From NCBI GenBank assembly GCA_905178155.1, contig CAJINV010000002.1, positions 10,334,146-10,398,145 on the forward strand: a DNA stretch of 64,000 nucleotides, in the 5' to 3' direction. The position numbers and the translations under genes were made by a program. This document shows positions 33,301 through 43,849 of this stretch, one piece after another (the stretch's first letter is position 1; each line of letters begins with the position of its first letter). The notes under the pieces were generated by a model, which searched no databases, was not told the DNA's origin, and saw only the letters and a list, made by a program, of their open reading frames with translations. This DNA comes from Amoebophrya sp. A120 (Eukaryota > Sar > Dinophyceae > Syndiniales > Amoebophryaceae).

Positions 33301-36300
33301 GCTTCTTCCGTTAGTCCGATCTGCCGGAGCTGTTGCCTGTCCGATTCGGCGAGCTCCTCCTCTGGGTCTGCCCCCGGGTCCACGAGCTTCTTCGCGATTT
33401 TTTTCGCCAAGTCTTTGTCCAAGTTTCGCTTCCGCAGAAGCCGCGCGTAATCGTCACGCGTCGGCAAACCCTCGTCCCGCAGCTCCTGTTCCCGCGCTTG
33501 TTGCTTCTCCTTGTATTGTCTTTTCCTCTCGGCTTTTTGGCTCTGTCGCTGCTCGCGCTGCGCTGCCGTTTCATCGACTGCAGCAACTCCCTCAGTGTGG
33601 AACAGACCCATGTCCACAGCCACCTCCTCACCGTCCGAAGAGGATGAACTAGCACTCTTCTTCGCGTCAGAATCACCGTCCTCTTCTGTGGATCTAGTTT
33701 GCGCCGGCAGATTTTTTTCTCCGCCGAGGACCTTGCCCTGGGGTAGAGTTGAATGCCCGCCATCGGGCTCTGGTGGCACTTCCAGTTTTCCTTTTGCTGG
33801 TGTCCCAGTTTTCTTGAAGCTTTTCGTCTTTTTTGGCGTCAACTTCTTTTTCTCCCGGAGGCCTTTTGACGTCACCGCGCCCTTGAAGTCCTCCTCTGAT
33901 TCCTCCTCCCCGGTCTCCTCCTCCTGTGTGTCCTCTGTTTTAGCTGCGGCTTTTTTCTTTCCTTTCGCCTTGGCTTTCGGAGCTTTTTTCAGGCCGCCAT
34001 ACTTCGCCGAGGACTGGCAGCTGCTTGCGTCGTCGCTCAAAGTCGTATCGTTCCTGGTCAATTCGCCGGCCTCGAGTTGACGTGCCGCATCCAGAGACAT
34101 GGTTCCCGGTGCGGCTATTTTTGGAATCGCCGGACTGGTAACATCTTGACTTCCGCGGCGCATCTCTGTAAAGGTCCTGGTGTCATCCTTGATGAGCGCT
34201 CGCACACTCTCGAGCGCAGCTGCAGGCGCACCCACGATATTCAGTCCCGCGGCTTCCATCTGCTGTTTGTCTTTTGCGGTCGCTGGAACGGGCATTTTCG
34301 CCCTGCCAGGAGCGGTGTCGTCGTTGTTCAGCGCCTTGGCTAGCTTCCGCGCGTATTTTTGGCTGATGGCGAGGCGTCCCATAAGGTCCGCCGCGGTGCT
34401 CTCTTCTACCGGCGAGAGCGGAGCGTCCGCTTTTTTGGCCTTCGCTTTAGGTTTCCTCTTCGGCTTGCCTGCTTCAGGGCTGGAACTAGAACTACCGCCG
34501 GATGCATCATCTTCCGGCGCGGACTCGGTACCAACTTCATCGGGCGTGGCCATCGCCTTTGCGGCTCTGTTCGCTCGTCTCTGCGCAACCGCGTCCCGCC
34601 CGCGACTGGAATCAGTTTCCTCCTCCGTAGTTTCCGGTGCGGCGCCGCCCGGCTTTGCTGCGGAAGCCGCCCTGCTTTTTTCCTTGCGCCGCTGCAAAGC
34701 ATCTGCTCCCGCAGGAGGGTCCGCCGCTTCCGCGAGATCGTCAGCGGGTTCGGCGACAAAAGGTTCCTCATCTTCATTGGAATGCAGTGCTAGCGCCGCG
34801 AGTCCGAACAGCTTGTCTTCTTCCGTCAATGTCCCGGGCTTGTCCGGCTTTATCACAGTCCTAAGTTCTGCCCGCCCCGCAGTCATAGTTTCGTCGCCAG
34901 CGTGAAACTGGCCCGGCCTATCCCCCGGGTCGTCGTGGTCCGAACCCGGCAGTTTTTTCGTTCTTTCCATTTTCTTTTCCTTCCGGGCCAATGCACGTTC
35001 CCGGCGATCGGCCCGATAATTGGCGCTGGAGTCCGAGTCGACGTCGCTATCGGTTGCCACATTCGCCCCTCCCGCCTTTCCGCGTCGCCGATCTCTTCGC
35101 CCTTGCGCTCGTTCCCGTCGCCCTGGCGAACCTCCGCCGCGGGATATGACAATGAAAAACACCCCCACCCCCGAACTTGAGAGCATTTGTATTGCAAACC
35201 TTTCCAAATGAAACATACGCCCTCTTACATCTATGAGCATCGCAGGTTTCCAATCGTGAATAGCAAAAATTTGTATTGCAAAAGACCCCAGCAAGAGCGG
35301 CGCTTGTCATGCAAGACATGCGATACGTGCCTAGACTCTGCATCAGAAAGATTCATACTCCTTTCATGCATGACAAAAAGTTTTCATTTGGAAACTTCGC
35401 ATCACAAATTGTTGCAACTCTGGGGGTGGGGGCATTTTTCACTGTAATACGGGAGCTGTGCGAGTCAGTTGAGTCGGAGTCGTAAGTTGACGTTTCGTCG
35501 TCGCCCGTGCCGAAGTCACCCGCGGACTGCCAAGGGCGATCGCGCCGGCGACCCGTGCCGTCGTTGCCTTGTCCATCGTCGTCGTCGTCATCCGGCCTGT
35601 CATCGTCCAACCTGTCTTGCTCTTGCCGCAACCGCTCCGCGAAGCTGATTCCCGCCTCGTCAGGGGTCTGGCGGAGCACGACGTGCACCGCCGCCGCCGA
35701 AGTACAGCAGAGAAAGAACAGACACGCGCCGACAAGCATCAGCCACATGCCGCAAACGTCTGTTTTATATGAAATGCACGGACTAAGTGGGCTTGAGATT
35801 AGCAAACAGGCTGAGTAAAATGGAGACCTCTGCTGACGCCACCGAACGCTAAGCAACAGACACAAACTTCGAAAATCTCAAAAAAAATAAAAGCTCTTCC
35901 CGGACCTTTCTGAGTCTACTGTCATATGTTCTTCGTATTCCACATCATCGTCAACATCATCAGAAAAAAGCCTGAGAATTACCTTCTGGAGGGGCTCCGA
36001 CTAACAAGAGAACTACCGTTGTTGTCGTTGTGGTAGTCGTGGTCGTGGTGGTTGTTGTGGTGGTCGTCGTTGTGGTGGTAGTCGTCGTGGTTGTCGTTGT
36101 TGTGGTAGTGGTCGTGGTGCTAGTAGTTGTCGTAGTCGTGGTGGTTGTCGAACTCACGCAGGCGTAGACGCGGGCGCAGGTGAGCCCCTGGTTATCTTTT
36201 TCTTCAGTGGCCCAGAGATTCTCCGCGTGCACTATTTTGTAGTCGTGGTCCGGCTCAAAGTCCTGGTCCTCGTTCCGAAAGTGGATATCTTGCTTCCAGT

Positions 36301-37674
36301 CGGGCTTATTCTTTTTGGTGTCGTACCATTTTGGGTCAAACACCCCACCCTCTCGCGCGGCCACCGCCCACACCTTGAATTCCTGCTTGGTTTTCGTGTT
36401 GACGGCCCGGCCGGGAAGGTCAGCAAACGTCTCCACGGGGTCGTAGCGCCACTGTCCCTGCCGGGCCTTGCCGTCTGCGTTCGCAAACATGTCGTGCGGC
36501 TGACCCCACTCTGCTGCTATCAGGTCGCTCGCATTTCCGCGCACGGGTGCGATCGAGTCCCAAGCCTCGTCGGCGAGCCACACCGAAATGCTCTCCCCGC
36601 GGCTGGCCCACCGATCCATTTCTCCCCATTCCAGTCCGGCTTCGCGTAGTCCTTTCCGCAGGCCATTTCGCCCGACACGTGGCGCACGGTGAACTGCGTC
36701 ACCCAGCCCACCTCTTTCGGCAGCAGGAAGTGCCCGGTTACCGTGTCGCGAGGGTCGCCGCCGAAGCATATCACCTCTTTCAGATCGTTCTGCACATTGC
36801 TCCCACCCGCACTGTCAATCGTGGACTCCCACACCCCGCCGCCCTTCATGTGCTCGCTGTACCCGAGCAAGCCCACGGCGAATTCGCCGCCGGTCCCCGC
36901 AAGCTTGCAGGGATCGGAATCCGCGATTTTGTACACTTCAGGAACGTCGTACACGGGGTCCAGCTGCACTGTGTTTGTTTGCTCGGCTGGAAGTACAACA
37001 CCAATTGAAGCCTGATTGACTTCTGCTGCGCCCTCGCGTCCCTCGGGAGAAGATACTGGCACTATCTGCTTATTTCTGCGCAACAGACTCACTTTTGTAC
37101 CGTAGTTTTTCTGCAAGAGTGCAGCCGGAGGTGATTGGTCTAGTACTTGTTTTTCACGTTGTTCGACGCGAATCCGCCTCCGTCTCGCGAGAAGGCTATT
37201 GCTCGACTGCGCATTTTTTTTGAGCACCTCCACTGCATCCGCCCCGCGGCCTTTTGATTCTGCGAATGAGGCCTGCGAACTCTGGTGACTGCCTAACGTT
37301 ATCGCACTTCTTTCCGGTTCGTCGATCTGCTGACCTTTCAGCTGTGGCGTTTGTGCCGCCCGACGGGTAGCTCCGTGCGCCAAAAACGACCCTTTGCTAC
37401 CGAATCCTGAAAGAGTCTGTGTCTTGTAATTTGAATGCTCGGTTCTTGAAACAGTATCATCTTTCCTTCTTCCTGCAGATGAGCTTTTTTTACCATTTTG
37501 GCTGCTAGTTGCCTGTATTGTAGAAGTCGAGAAGGGCAATGCTACAACTACGGTGGGAAATAATGTCAAGAAGTTGCTGACGAATGTTATCACTGCAGTA
37601 GAAAAGCGCAAGCCGCGACACGCGAGCTTGGATCGGTTAGTTCTTGAACTGGGAAACAAGAGAAACAACGACAT
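30393..37674 (-). CDS. Protein E: paralogue of D, with a frameshift and an in-frame TAG
   Basis: Exons 37674-35983, 35759-35450 and 35144-30393. ATG at 37674 begins a signal sequence. The ectodomain resembles D, F and H (ICFGGDPRDTVTGHFLLP, RHVSGEMACG, WAVAAREG, KIVHAENLW, TCARVYAC) and is followed by a long Thr stalk. A GT-AG intron then joins GAPPE to DVCGMWLMLVGACLFFLCC, a membrane helix aligned with that of D. The cytoplasmic part is charged, then carries about nine AKKLAKK-type repeats, a CCCCLLGPEQEEE cluster and the shared C-terminus (VQSQCFIQSLSP). Two lesions are visible. The ectodomain frame slips by one base between MACGKDY...WNGE and RWASRGE (about 36600-36640), and TAG at 31983 interrupts LGL/FGEAETVG, where D has LGLFGDTETVG. 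Pseudogenisation, sequence error or recoding are all possible. Confidence 0.7.
35145..35449. mobile_element. Family-3 introner (gene E)
   Basis: Left end TATGACAATGAAAAACACCC, right end GGGCATTTTTCACTGTAATA, duplication CGGGA (35140-35144, 35450-35454). Nearly identical to 11745-12053 in insulysin. Excision joins SHSS to RGGGSPGRR in frame. Confidence 0.92.
35760..35982 (-). other. Conventional GT-AG intron joining stalk to membrane helix (gene E)
   Basis: Donor CCAGAAG|GTAATTCTC, acceptor ATAAAACAG|ACGTTTGC, 223 nt. The joined sequence GAPPED...GMWLMLVG aligns with AVPPPP...RMWLFLVF of gene D, which shows that ectodomain and repeat region form one gene. Confidence 0.85.
36014..36148 (-). 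repeat. Poly-threonine stalk (gene E)
   Basis: More than 40 Thr codons, with an occasional Ser, in mixed synonymous codons, just before the membrane helix. It is longer than in D and H. Confidence 0.85.
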
Positions 37675-38366
37675 TGTCGGGTGATAAACGGGGGTGTGGG
37701 ATAAATATATAGCTCAACTCAAATCTTAAAGTTTTTTTGTCAAAAAAATCTCAACGGGGTACGAGGGTAAAACAAGCCACCAGCGCTCCTCCGGAGCGGG
37801 GCTGCCTGCCTGTGTATTTGGTAATTTTTGGGAAGGATCCGACTCAGGGCCGATGAAGAACTAAACTACACTAGTCATCAAAGTACTACATTTCAAACGT
37901 AGCAAGCAAGCGACAACCAAGCAACGATCATTAACGATTTGCATTTGGAGTTGGCCTTGACAAGTACGACAACTATAAAATTATTGATGAAAAGGAACGA
38001 AGACGAACGACGGCTTGGGTTGATGATCGACTGCTTTCGATAAAATCGACCATGGCAGAGATGACACAGCTTGACATGATCTACGCAAACGAAAGACGCA
38101 ACGCGAAGGAATAGAAGGACGGCGAGAGCGACCGGCTGTTAACATTACCATACGAGAACGCTTTACAGGCTGCAAGCGGAAAGAAACTTCTATTGCAAGC
38201 GGGTCAAATCACGGGCATCGACTTACTTGCTCTAAGTTCCGCTGAGATCGGGAGCGCAATCCTCATAGTTCGTTGAGTGAAACTGAACGAAGTTACGACA
38301 TGATGATCTGAAGATACGCACAAACTTCGCAACTGTTCTGTCAATTCAAGATGGCGGTTCGTGTGG
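37675..38366. other. Intergenic region, E to F
   Basis: About 690 bp with no frame, repeat or RNA gene that I can support. Confidence 0.4.
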
Positions 38367-40325
38367 CTACGGTGCAATTTCACTGCCTTTCCCCCTCTCA
38401 GCCAGCAAACCATCCCCATCCTGCTCTAGTACCGAACTGCTACTAACAACGGCAACATTCTCCGCGAGGGCAACTGCGGTGGAAAGCGCCTTCTGCAGCG
38501 AGACCGTGTCGCCGAACTCCACAACGTTAGCTACCCCCTCCGCCGCCGTCGAGACCGCGCCTTCTGCAGCAATTCCCGCGTCCATTGCCGGTCGCAGGGC
38601 TTCGCGCACACGCTCGATCACGTCGGCGCGGGTCCCCGCCGCCGCTGCAATCCGCACGTTGAGTTCTAAGGCAACGACATCCACGGCTGTGTCATTCTTG
38701 TTCCTCTCTGTGGTTGCTGGTTTTGAGGGAAAGACCGCTGCGTCAACGCCACCGTCTTCCCCTAGCAACGCAGTGCTGCTAATGCTATCACGACCCTCGG
38801 ACGGAGGTACAGTGGTCGACTCAGTTGCGGTGTCGCCGGACGGCATCCCCGTCGTCAGGCTCGTGCTTGTCGTGGTAGCGGTAGAACTTCTACCCGCCGC
38901 CTCCTCTACTACTGCGGTCGTACCACTGGGGATCGGATTCGGGTCCTCTTCAAGCGGTACGTACGACGCGTGCTTGAGGAGGTCTTCTCTAAGCGGTGCG
39001 GCCTGCGCCGCTTGCCTCGACGTTGTTGTGCTTGTGGTGGTGAAGATTTTGCAGGCGATCACTGTCGCACAAGTCACTCCAATGTTGTGGTCCTTCATGC
39101 CGTCCGCCGCACCCATGTTGAAGAAACTTTCCCCATGGACGATTCGATACTTCCCCGTGCGGTGTGCGGCGTGCTTTTCGCGAAACTGAATGTCCTCTAA
39201 AGTGTTGCTTTCATCCCGGAACGACAGATCCGGATCCTCGTACCCATTTCTCTGCACAGCCCAGATTTTGTACTCCGCCCCGGTTTTCTTACTGATCGCG
39301 ACGCCCGGGAGCTGGTCGCGACTTTGCACCGTATGGTACCGGAAAGACCCGGCGGCCGAACTGCGTGCGGGGTCTTCGGGCGTCGAGTGAAGGATGGTCG
39401 CGTCGGCGTCGTCCCACCCGTCCAGGCTCATTTGCGTTTGAGAAGCTTTAAACGGAGCCTCCGCGTAATTGTTGTTATCGCCCGTCACTAACCAGGGGGA
39501 AATGGCCCCGTTCCGCGAAGAACCCCACCGGTCGCGATTGCAGAACTCGCTCCCAAAAGGACCGCCGCAGGAGATCTCCCCATCGCGGTGGCGGAGGGTG
39601 ATTTGCATCACCTCATTCACTGCTTGGGGGAGGAAGAAATTTCCAATTACCGGATCGTCCGCGCTCCCGCCGAAGCAGACCCGGTAATCATCCGGGTGCT
39701 GTGAGGCTTCCGCCTGCCGGTCGGTTTTATTTCCATTCCAGGGCGATCCGGCAAGCGTGCTGTAGCCGTTTCTAATCACGATGGGAACTTCCAGTCCGTC
39801 CGGGTCCAGGCAGGGGTTTGTCTCACCTTCAGGCAAGGGTCCGAAATTGGCTGGGTTATCGGCAAACAGCTGTCGCATCCGCTGCGCTATGTTGCCCCCG
39901 CCATTCGTGCCCGCTGCTGTCTTTATTCCCTCTGAGTGCGAACTAGGGGTCGGCAAAGGGCGGGAGGGAGACACCGACGCACTTGCTTCGGTTTCCTCGC
40001 CGGTGGAGAGAACAGAGCTGCTTCGGATCGTTTCATCAGCGCGGAACATCCCCGCATGAACCTCGGTGTCTGTAGTTAATGAACCCGCATCATAATTTTT
40101 CGCAATTTTCCTAGTGGGAGTTCTCCTTTCCAATCCTCCCCGCAGCAAGAGTTTTGTTGCTTCGTTTCTCACTTTCGTGGATGAACGAGACATCTTTCTA
40201 CCAAGGTGTTCTGTGGTCACGAGAAGGTTCTGTGAAGCTAGGGCGCATCTCGAGATGGGCTCGACGTGCAGCAAGAAAATTAGCGAGCATGCGTGTACAT
40301 AAAAATTGCAGCACGTGCTCCACAT
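38367..40325 (-). CDS. Protein F: Thr-stalk family member without membrane helix, 652 aa
   Basis: One exon from ATG at 40325 to TGA at 38367. The signal peptide is at residues 1-30 (CSLIFLLHVEP). The family ectodomain follows: NFGPLPEGETNPCLDPDGLEVP, VCFGGSADDPVIGNFFLP, ITLRHRDGEISCGG, RWGSSRNGAISPWLV, FRYHTVQS, GAEYKIWAVQ, GKYRIVHGESFF and TCATVIACKIF. Instead of a long Thr tract there is a short TTTSTTTS, then a Ser/Thr/Pro-rich tail and a final Ala-rich helical segment (ELNVRIAAAAG...). No membrane helix or AKKLAKK repeat is present, so the product is probably secreted. It has no intron, unlike neighbour H, and shows the uninterrupted ancestral sequence at H's introner sites. Confidence 0.8.
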   Translation of the reverse strand: MWSTCCNFYVHACSLIFLLHVEPISRCALASQNLLVTTEHLGRKMSRSSTKVRNEATKLLLRGGLERRTPTRKIAKNYDAGSLTTDTEVHAGMFRADETIRSSSVLSTGEETEASASVSPSRPLPTPSSHSEGIKTAAGTNGGGNIAQRMRQLFADNPANFGPLPEGETNPCLDPDGLEVPIVIRNGYSTLAGSPWNGNKTDRQAEASQHPDDYRVCFGGSADDPVIGNFFLPQAVNEVMQITLRHRDGEISCGGPFGSEFCNRDRWGSSRNGAISPWLVTGDNNNYAEAPFKASQTQMSLDGWDDADATILHSTPEDPARSSAAGSFRYHTVQSRDQLPGVAISKKTGAEYKIWAVQRNGYEDPDLSFRDESNTLEDIQFREKHAAHRTGKYRIVHGESFFNMGAADGMKDHNIGVTCATVIACKIFTTTSTTTSRQAAQAAPLREDLLKHASYVPLEEDPNPIPSGTTAVVEEAAGRSSTATTTSTSLTTGMPSGDTATESTTVPPSEGRDSISSTALLGEDGGVDAAVFPSKPATTERNKNDTAVDVVALELNVRIAAAAGTRADVIERVREALRPAMDAGIAAEGAVSTAAEGVANVVEFGDTVSLQKALSTAVALAENVAVVSSSSVLEQDGDGLLAERGKGSEIAP

Positions 40326-41103
40326 AGCGTTGCGTGTAAGTGGTTGCAAAAATACTTCGCTGTGCTAACTCTAAATTATATCAGTATCACGCCAGGTGAG
40401 TACAAAAATTAAGCCTCGAGCAACTCCGAGAATCACTATAACAGAGCAGATTAATATTGAGGGGAACGGCCTGTGGGGCAACGGAGATGCTCTTGTAACA
40501 CAAAATCTTTTTTCTTGTCTTTTTTTTCCAGTACGACGGTGATACGATTTGGTGAACCTTCAGAACGAAAGCGAGCTCGCCCTGGACGGAAAGGCACGAA
40601 AGCGAGCTACTATTAAAGAATGAAGAAGCGGCGACGCAAATGAAGGACGATCTGAGGACGCGCGAAATTTCTACTGCAGACGAAAGTAGAAGTAAGCGCT
40701 GGCTCTGAAGCACGAATCAATTGGGCTACTAACACTACGTGTGAGTTTTTCAGTATAGGATACAAACTGTGAGCCCCAGGGTCAGGAGAGGGGCTCGCCA
40801 GAATGATTGAGAGCACAATACAGGTATGTAAGTACGCTTTTTCGTGCATATTTGGGATGATGGTTTCGATCGTACTTCAGCATGCTTTGAAGGTTTTTGG
40901 GTCGCTATTGATCACACTTCAGCACAACATCAGGTGAGGGTAGAAGGGAACTCTTGCGGCATGCTAGATGCTTTTAGGAAAGGGGAAAACTAGCAAAGCC
41001 AAGCATTCGCCTGACACACTGCCACTGCCGTTGGAAAAAATCCAATGCCGCGGCTGTAACTGTAAGTGACACGACATCATTCAAGTCTATGGAATTGGAG
41101 TCG
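40326..41103. other. Intergenic region, F to H
   Basis: About 780 bp. Only short frames; nothing supported. Confidence 0.4.
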
Positions 41104-43849
41104 CTAGCAACACGAGCTTCCGCCGACGCCCTTGACGCCTTCTTCGACGTCAACGTTTTTTCCGCCGTCCTCGTCGCGTACCTCTGCCGAAGACTGGGGA
41201 AACAGATCTATGCTGTTACCGCCACCAATTGTTGCGCTCTCTTGCGTTGTGTTCGTGTTGTTGCCGGCTGCGGGAGCGGGCATCACGGTAGAAATGGTCG
41301 AATTCGAGTCCCGAACACCAGCGTCGTCCAAAATTGTTGTCGAAGAAGTGTTTGTCGTGCCCATGTCTTCTTGTACGGCGTTCGTAATCACGGCAGAAGT
41401 GGGCGTCGTAGTAGAAGTTGTAGTCGTGGTAGTCGTTGTCACTAGAATGCACTCGGGAGTGTAGAAGCTCTTGCCGTGTGTATCGTTCTTCAACATGTCC
41501 GCGATCGGGTAGCCACTGAGCGGCACTTGGTTGCAAACATGATCTGGATTGCCACTGTATTCCGCCCCCTTCTCGCAGCAGGCGCCATAGAAACCTTCAG
41601 CGACATCACCGGGGCATTGGTCACAAAGACCGAGCTCTGCGCACTGGCCGCTCCCACTCCCCAAGCAGGATTTCTGCTCCTTGACCCAGATCGGCACGGC
41701 CACACAAGAGTGGTACCCCGTGTGGTCGGTCCCGCTCGCCTCGTCAACCAACTTGCCCCTGAACCTGTCCCGCACATCTTGCAAGTGCGCGTCCGAGTTG
41801 ACAAAGTCCCAGTAGCGCTGCGTGAGAAAAGCTTTTTCGTCTTTTGTTCCCTCGATCACCGACAAAATGCGGCATTCGCGTGGATCCTCGGGCTGCCACC
41901 GCCCTTTGCTCAGTACTAGAGATGAGGTATTACTGATGTTCCAGCCTGCGTGGCCAGCAAAGTGGCGGCAGCAGGCCCCGGTGTAGTCTGCGCTGAAATT
42001 CCCCGGTCCACCGACAACGGCGCACTTGTCGCAAAAACCTGCTCCGTTCGTCTCTGCGCACGAAGACCAGCAGTCCATCGGCCCCTTCACCAAATCTTCC
42101 AAGGGGTTCTCACTTTTCACCTCAATCGTCAGCTTCCCACCGACGTCCTCCGCGTCGGTAGTACCATTGACACTGACAACAGTTTTCGAGATGGTATCAA
42201 ACGCCGTTTTACTCGTCGTTGTAGTGGTGGTCGTTGTGCTTGTTGTGGTAGTGGTCGTCGTAGTGCTTTTCGTCGTTGTCGTCGTGCTGGTTGTGGTCGT
42301 GAAGATTTTGCAGACGATGACTGTGGCGCAGGTGATTCCCTGATTGTCCCTGTCCGCCACGGCGAACAGGTTTTCTCCGTGCACCATCCGGTAGTGGCCC
42401 CAGCGGTGCCCGGCCTTCTGGTGGTGGAATTGGATGTCCTCCAAGGTGGTGCTCTCGTCCCGAAACGACAGGTCCGGGTCGTTCGGTCCGTGCTTCTGCA
42501 CGGCCCAAATTTTGTACTCCGCCCCGGTTTTGTCACTGATCGCGATGCCGGGAAGCTCCTCCCGGCTCCGGACCGTGTGGTAGCGGTAGGAGCCGGCGTG
42601 GGTGTGGGCGCCGCTCTCGTCGCTGCGAAAATTGTCCGCCCCGATGTCCTATGCATTGCAAATATGTCTGGGTCTGGAAACTTGTAATGCTGCGTTGGAT
42701 AATATAGTGAATGCTCTGTAATGCGCAGCCAAGCATGAGAAATATCTGCGCTTCGTTGTGTTGCGTTTTTCGCATGACAAACTGCGTTTTTGCATGACAG
42801 ACAAAAGGGTCTCTTCTTGGACACGCATCACAAACTTTTTGGTCATCCCAGACAAGCATGACAAATCTCGCAATCTTCCAGACCCAGACATTTTTGCATT
42901 TGATATGTCCCACCCGTCGTGGCTCATCTGCGTCTGCGAAGCCTTGAACGGGGCCTGGGCGTCTTGGTTTTCCCCCGTGACCAGCCAAGCCGAGATGGCG
43001 CCGAGCCGCTGGCCCCATCGGGAGTGCTGGCACTTCGTCGAATGTATCCCACAGAAAAAAGCTGGCAGGTCACATTTGTAATGCAAAAATATATAAATAC
43101 ACAAAGATCTGTATTGCGTATCCTAAGCAGCATGCTATGAGGCCGCCCATGTATTTATTTTTGCATTACAAATATGCCCTGCCAGCTTTTTTCTCTGGGA
43201 TAGAATGCTCGCCCCCCCTGGTTCCGCAGGAGATCTCGCCCGTCCGGTGGCGCAGCGTGATCTGCATCACGTCGTTGACCACTTTCGGCAGGTAGAAGTG
43301 GCCCGTCACGTGGTTGCCCCGGGTTCCCCCGAAGCAAATGCGGTCGTCCGGGGGCGGCGGGTCGCCCTGCTGGTAGGTTTGCGACTTCCACTTGTCTCCC
43401 GTGTGCGTGCTGTAGCCGCCCCTGATGACCACCGGAACCTCCAGCCCGTGCGGGTCCAGGCAGGGGTTCGACTCGCCGTCTTCCACCGGCCCGAACTGCT
43501 CTGGGTACTCGCGAAAAAGCCGCTCCATCTGCGCGTGAACCGTCATAACTTCTTCAGGTTCGTCTCCCGCGGACGGGGAGGTAGTTGTAGTAACGTTGGC
43601 TGTGCTGACTGGAGGATCCGTATCGGATCCGAGGCCGACCTTTTGACCGCGCCGATGCTTTTTTTGCAGAAGGGACACCGACTGACCGCCAAGACCGACC
43701 CTACTTCTCCGCTCTTGCTGCCCGCGTCGCAGCAGCGGGGTATAGTTTTCCATCAGCTTGTTCGCGGTCCGGACGTCCATACCATCCGTCACAGACAAGT
43801 GCAGCTGCGTGACTGCAAGGAAAAAGCTTGAGGGCACAGACCGCGCCAT
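41104..43849 (-). CDS. Protein H: Thr-stalk family member with Cys-rich module, 773 aa
   Basis: Exons 43849-43203, 43044-42906 and 42649-41104; both introns are introners, and removal restores exactly 773 codons plus stop. A signal peptide is followed by EQFGPVEDGESNPCLDPHGLEVP and the family ectodomain (ICFGGTRGNHVTGHFYLP, ITLRHRTGEISCG, RWGQRLGAISAWLV, FKASQTQMSHDGWD, GAEYKIWAVQ, YRMVHGENLF, TCATVIVC). A Thr tract with Ser/Lys spacers comes next. A Cys-rich region with two related modules (CWSSCAETNGAGFCDKC...GACC and CAELGLCDQC...GACC) then precedes a second Thr tract and an acidic tail. No membrane helix is visible, so it is likely secreted or attached through partners. It heads the tandem array H-F-E. 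Confidence 0.82.
42205..42300 (-). repeat. Poly-threonine tract (gene H)
   Basis: Runs of Thr codons in mixed synonymous form interrupted by single Ser or Lys, directly after the ectodomain. A second short Thr run lies near 41410-41445. Confidence 0.8.
42650..42905. mobile_element. Family-1 introner (gene H)
   Basis: Left end TATGCATTGCAAATATG (diverged), right end CATTTTTGCATTTGATA, duplication TGTCC (42645-42649, 42906-42910). Excision joins SHDGWD to IGADNF, matching SLDGWDDAD in paralogue F. Confidence 0.92.
43045..43202. mobile_element. Family-7 introner, 158 bp (gene H)
   Basis: Left end TATCCCACAGAAAAAAGCTG, right end CAGCTTTTTTCTCTGGGATA, duplication GAATG (43040-43044, 43203-43207). 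Its inverted repeats extend about 45 bp (including TTTGTAATGCAAAAATA), so most of the element could fold as a hairpin. Confidence 0.92.

Noticed and set aside
37490-37505. Dinoflagellate spliced-leader-like CCATTTTGGCT
   Set aside because: Short partial match inside the coding region of gene E; no tandem leader genes or donor context.
42650-42905. U12-type AT-AC intron in gene H
   Set aside because: AT...AC ends appear at one sliding position only because of the local duplication; other family-1 copies do not share them.
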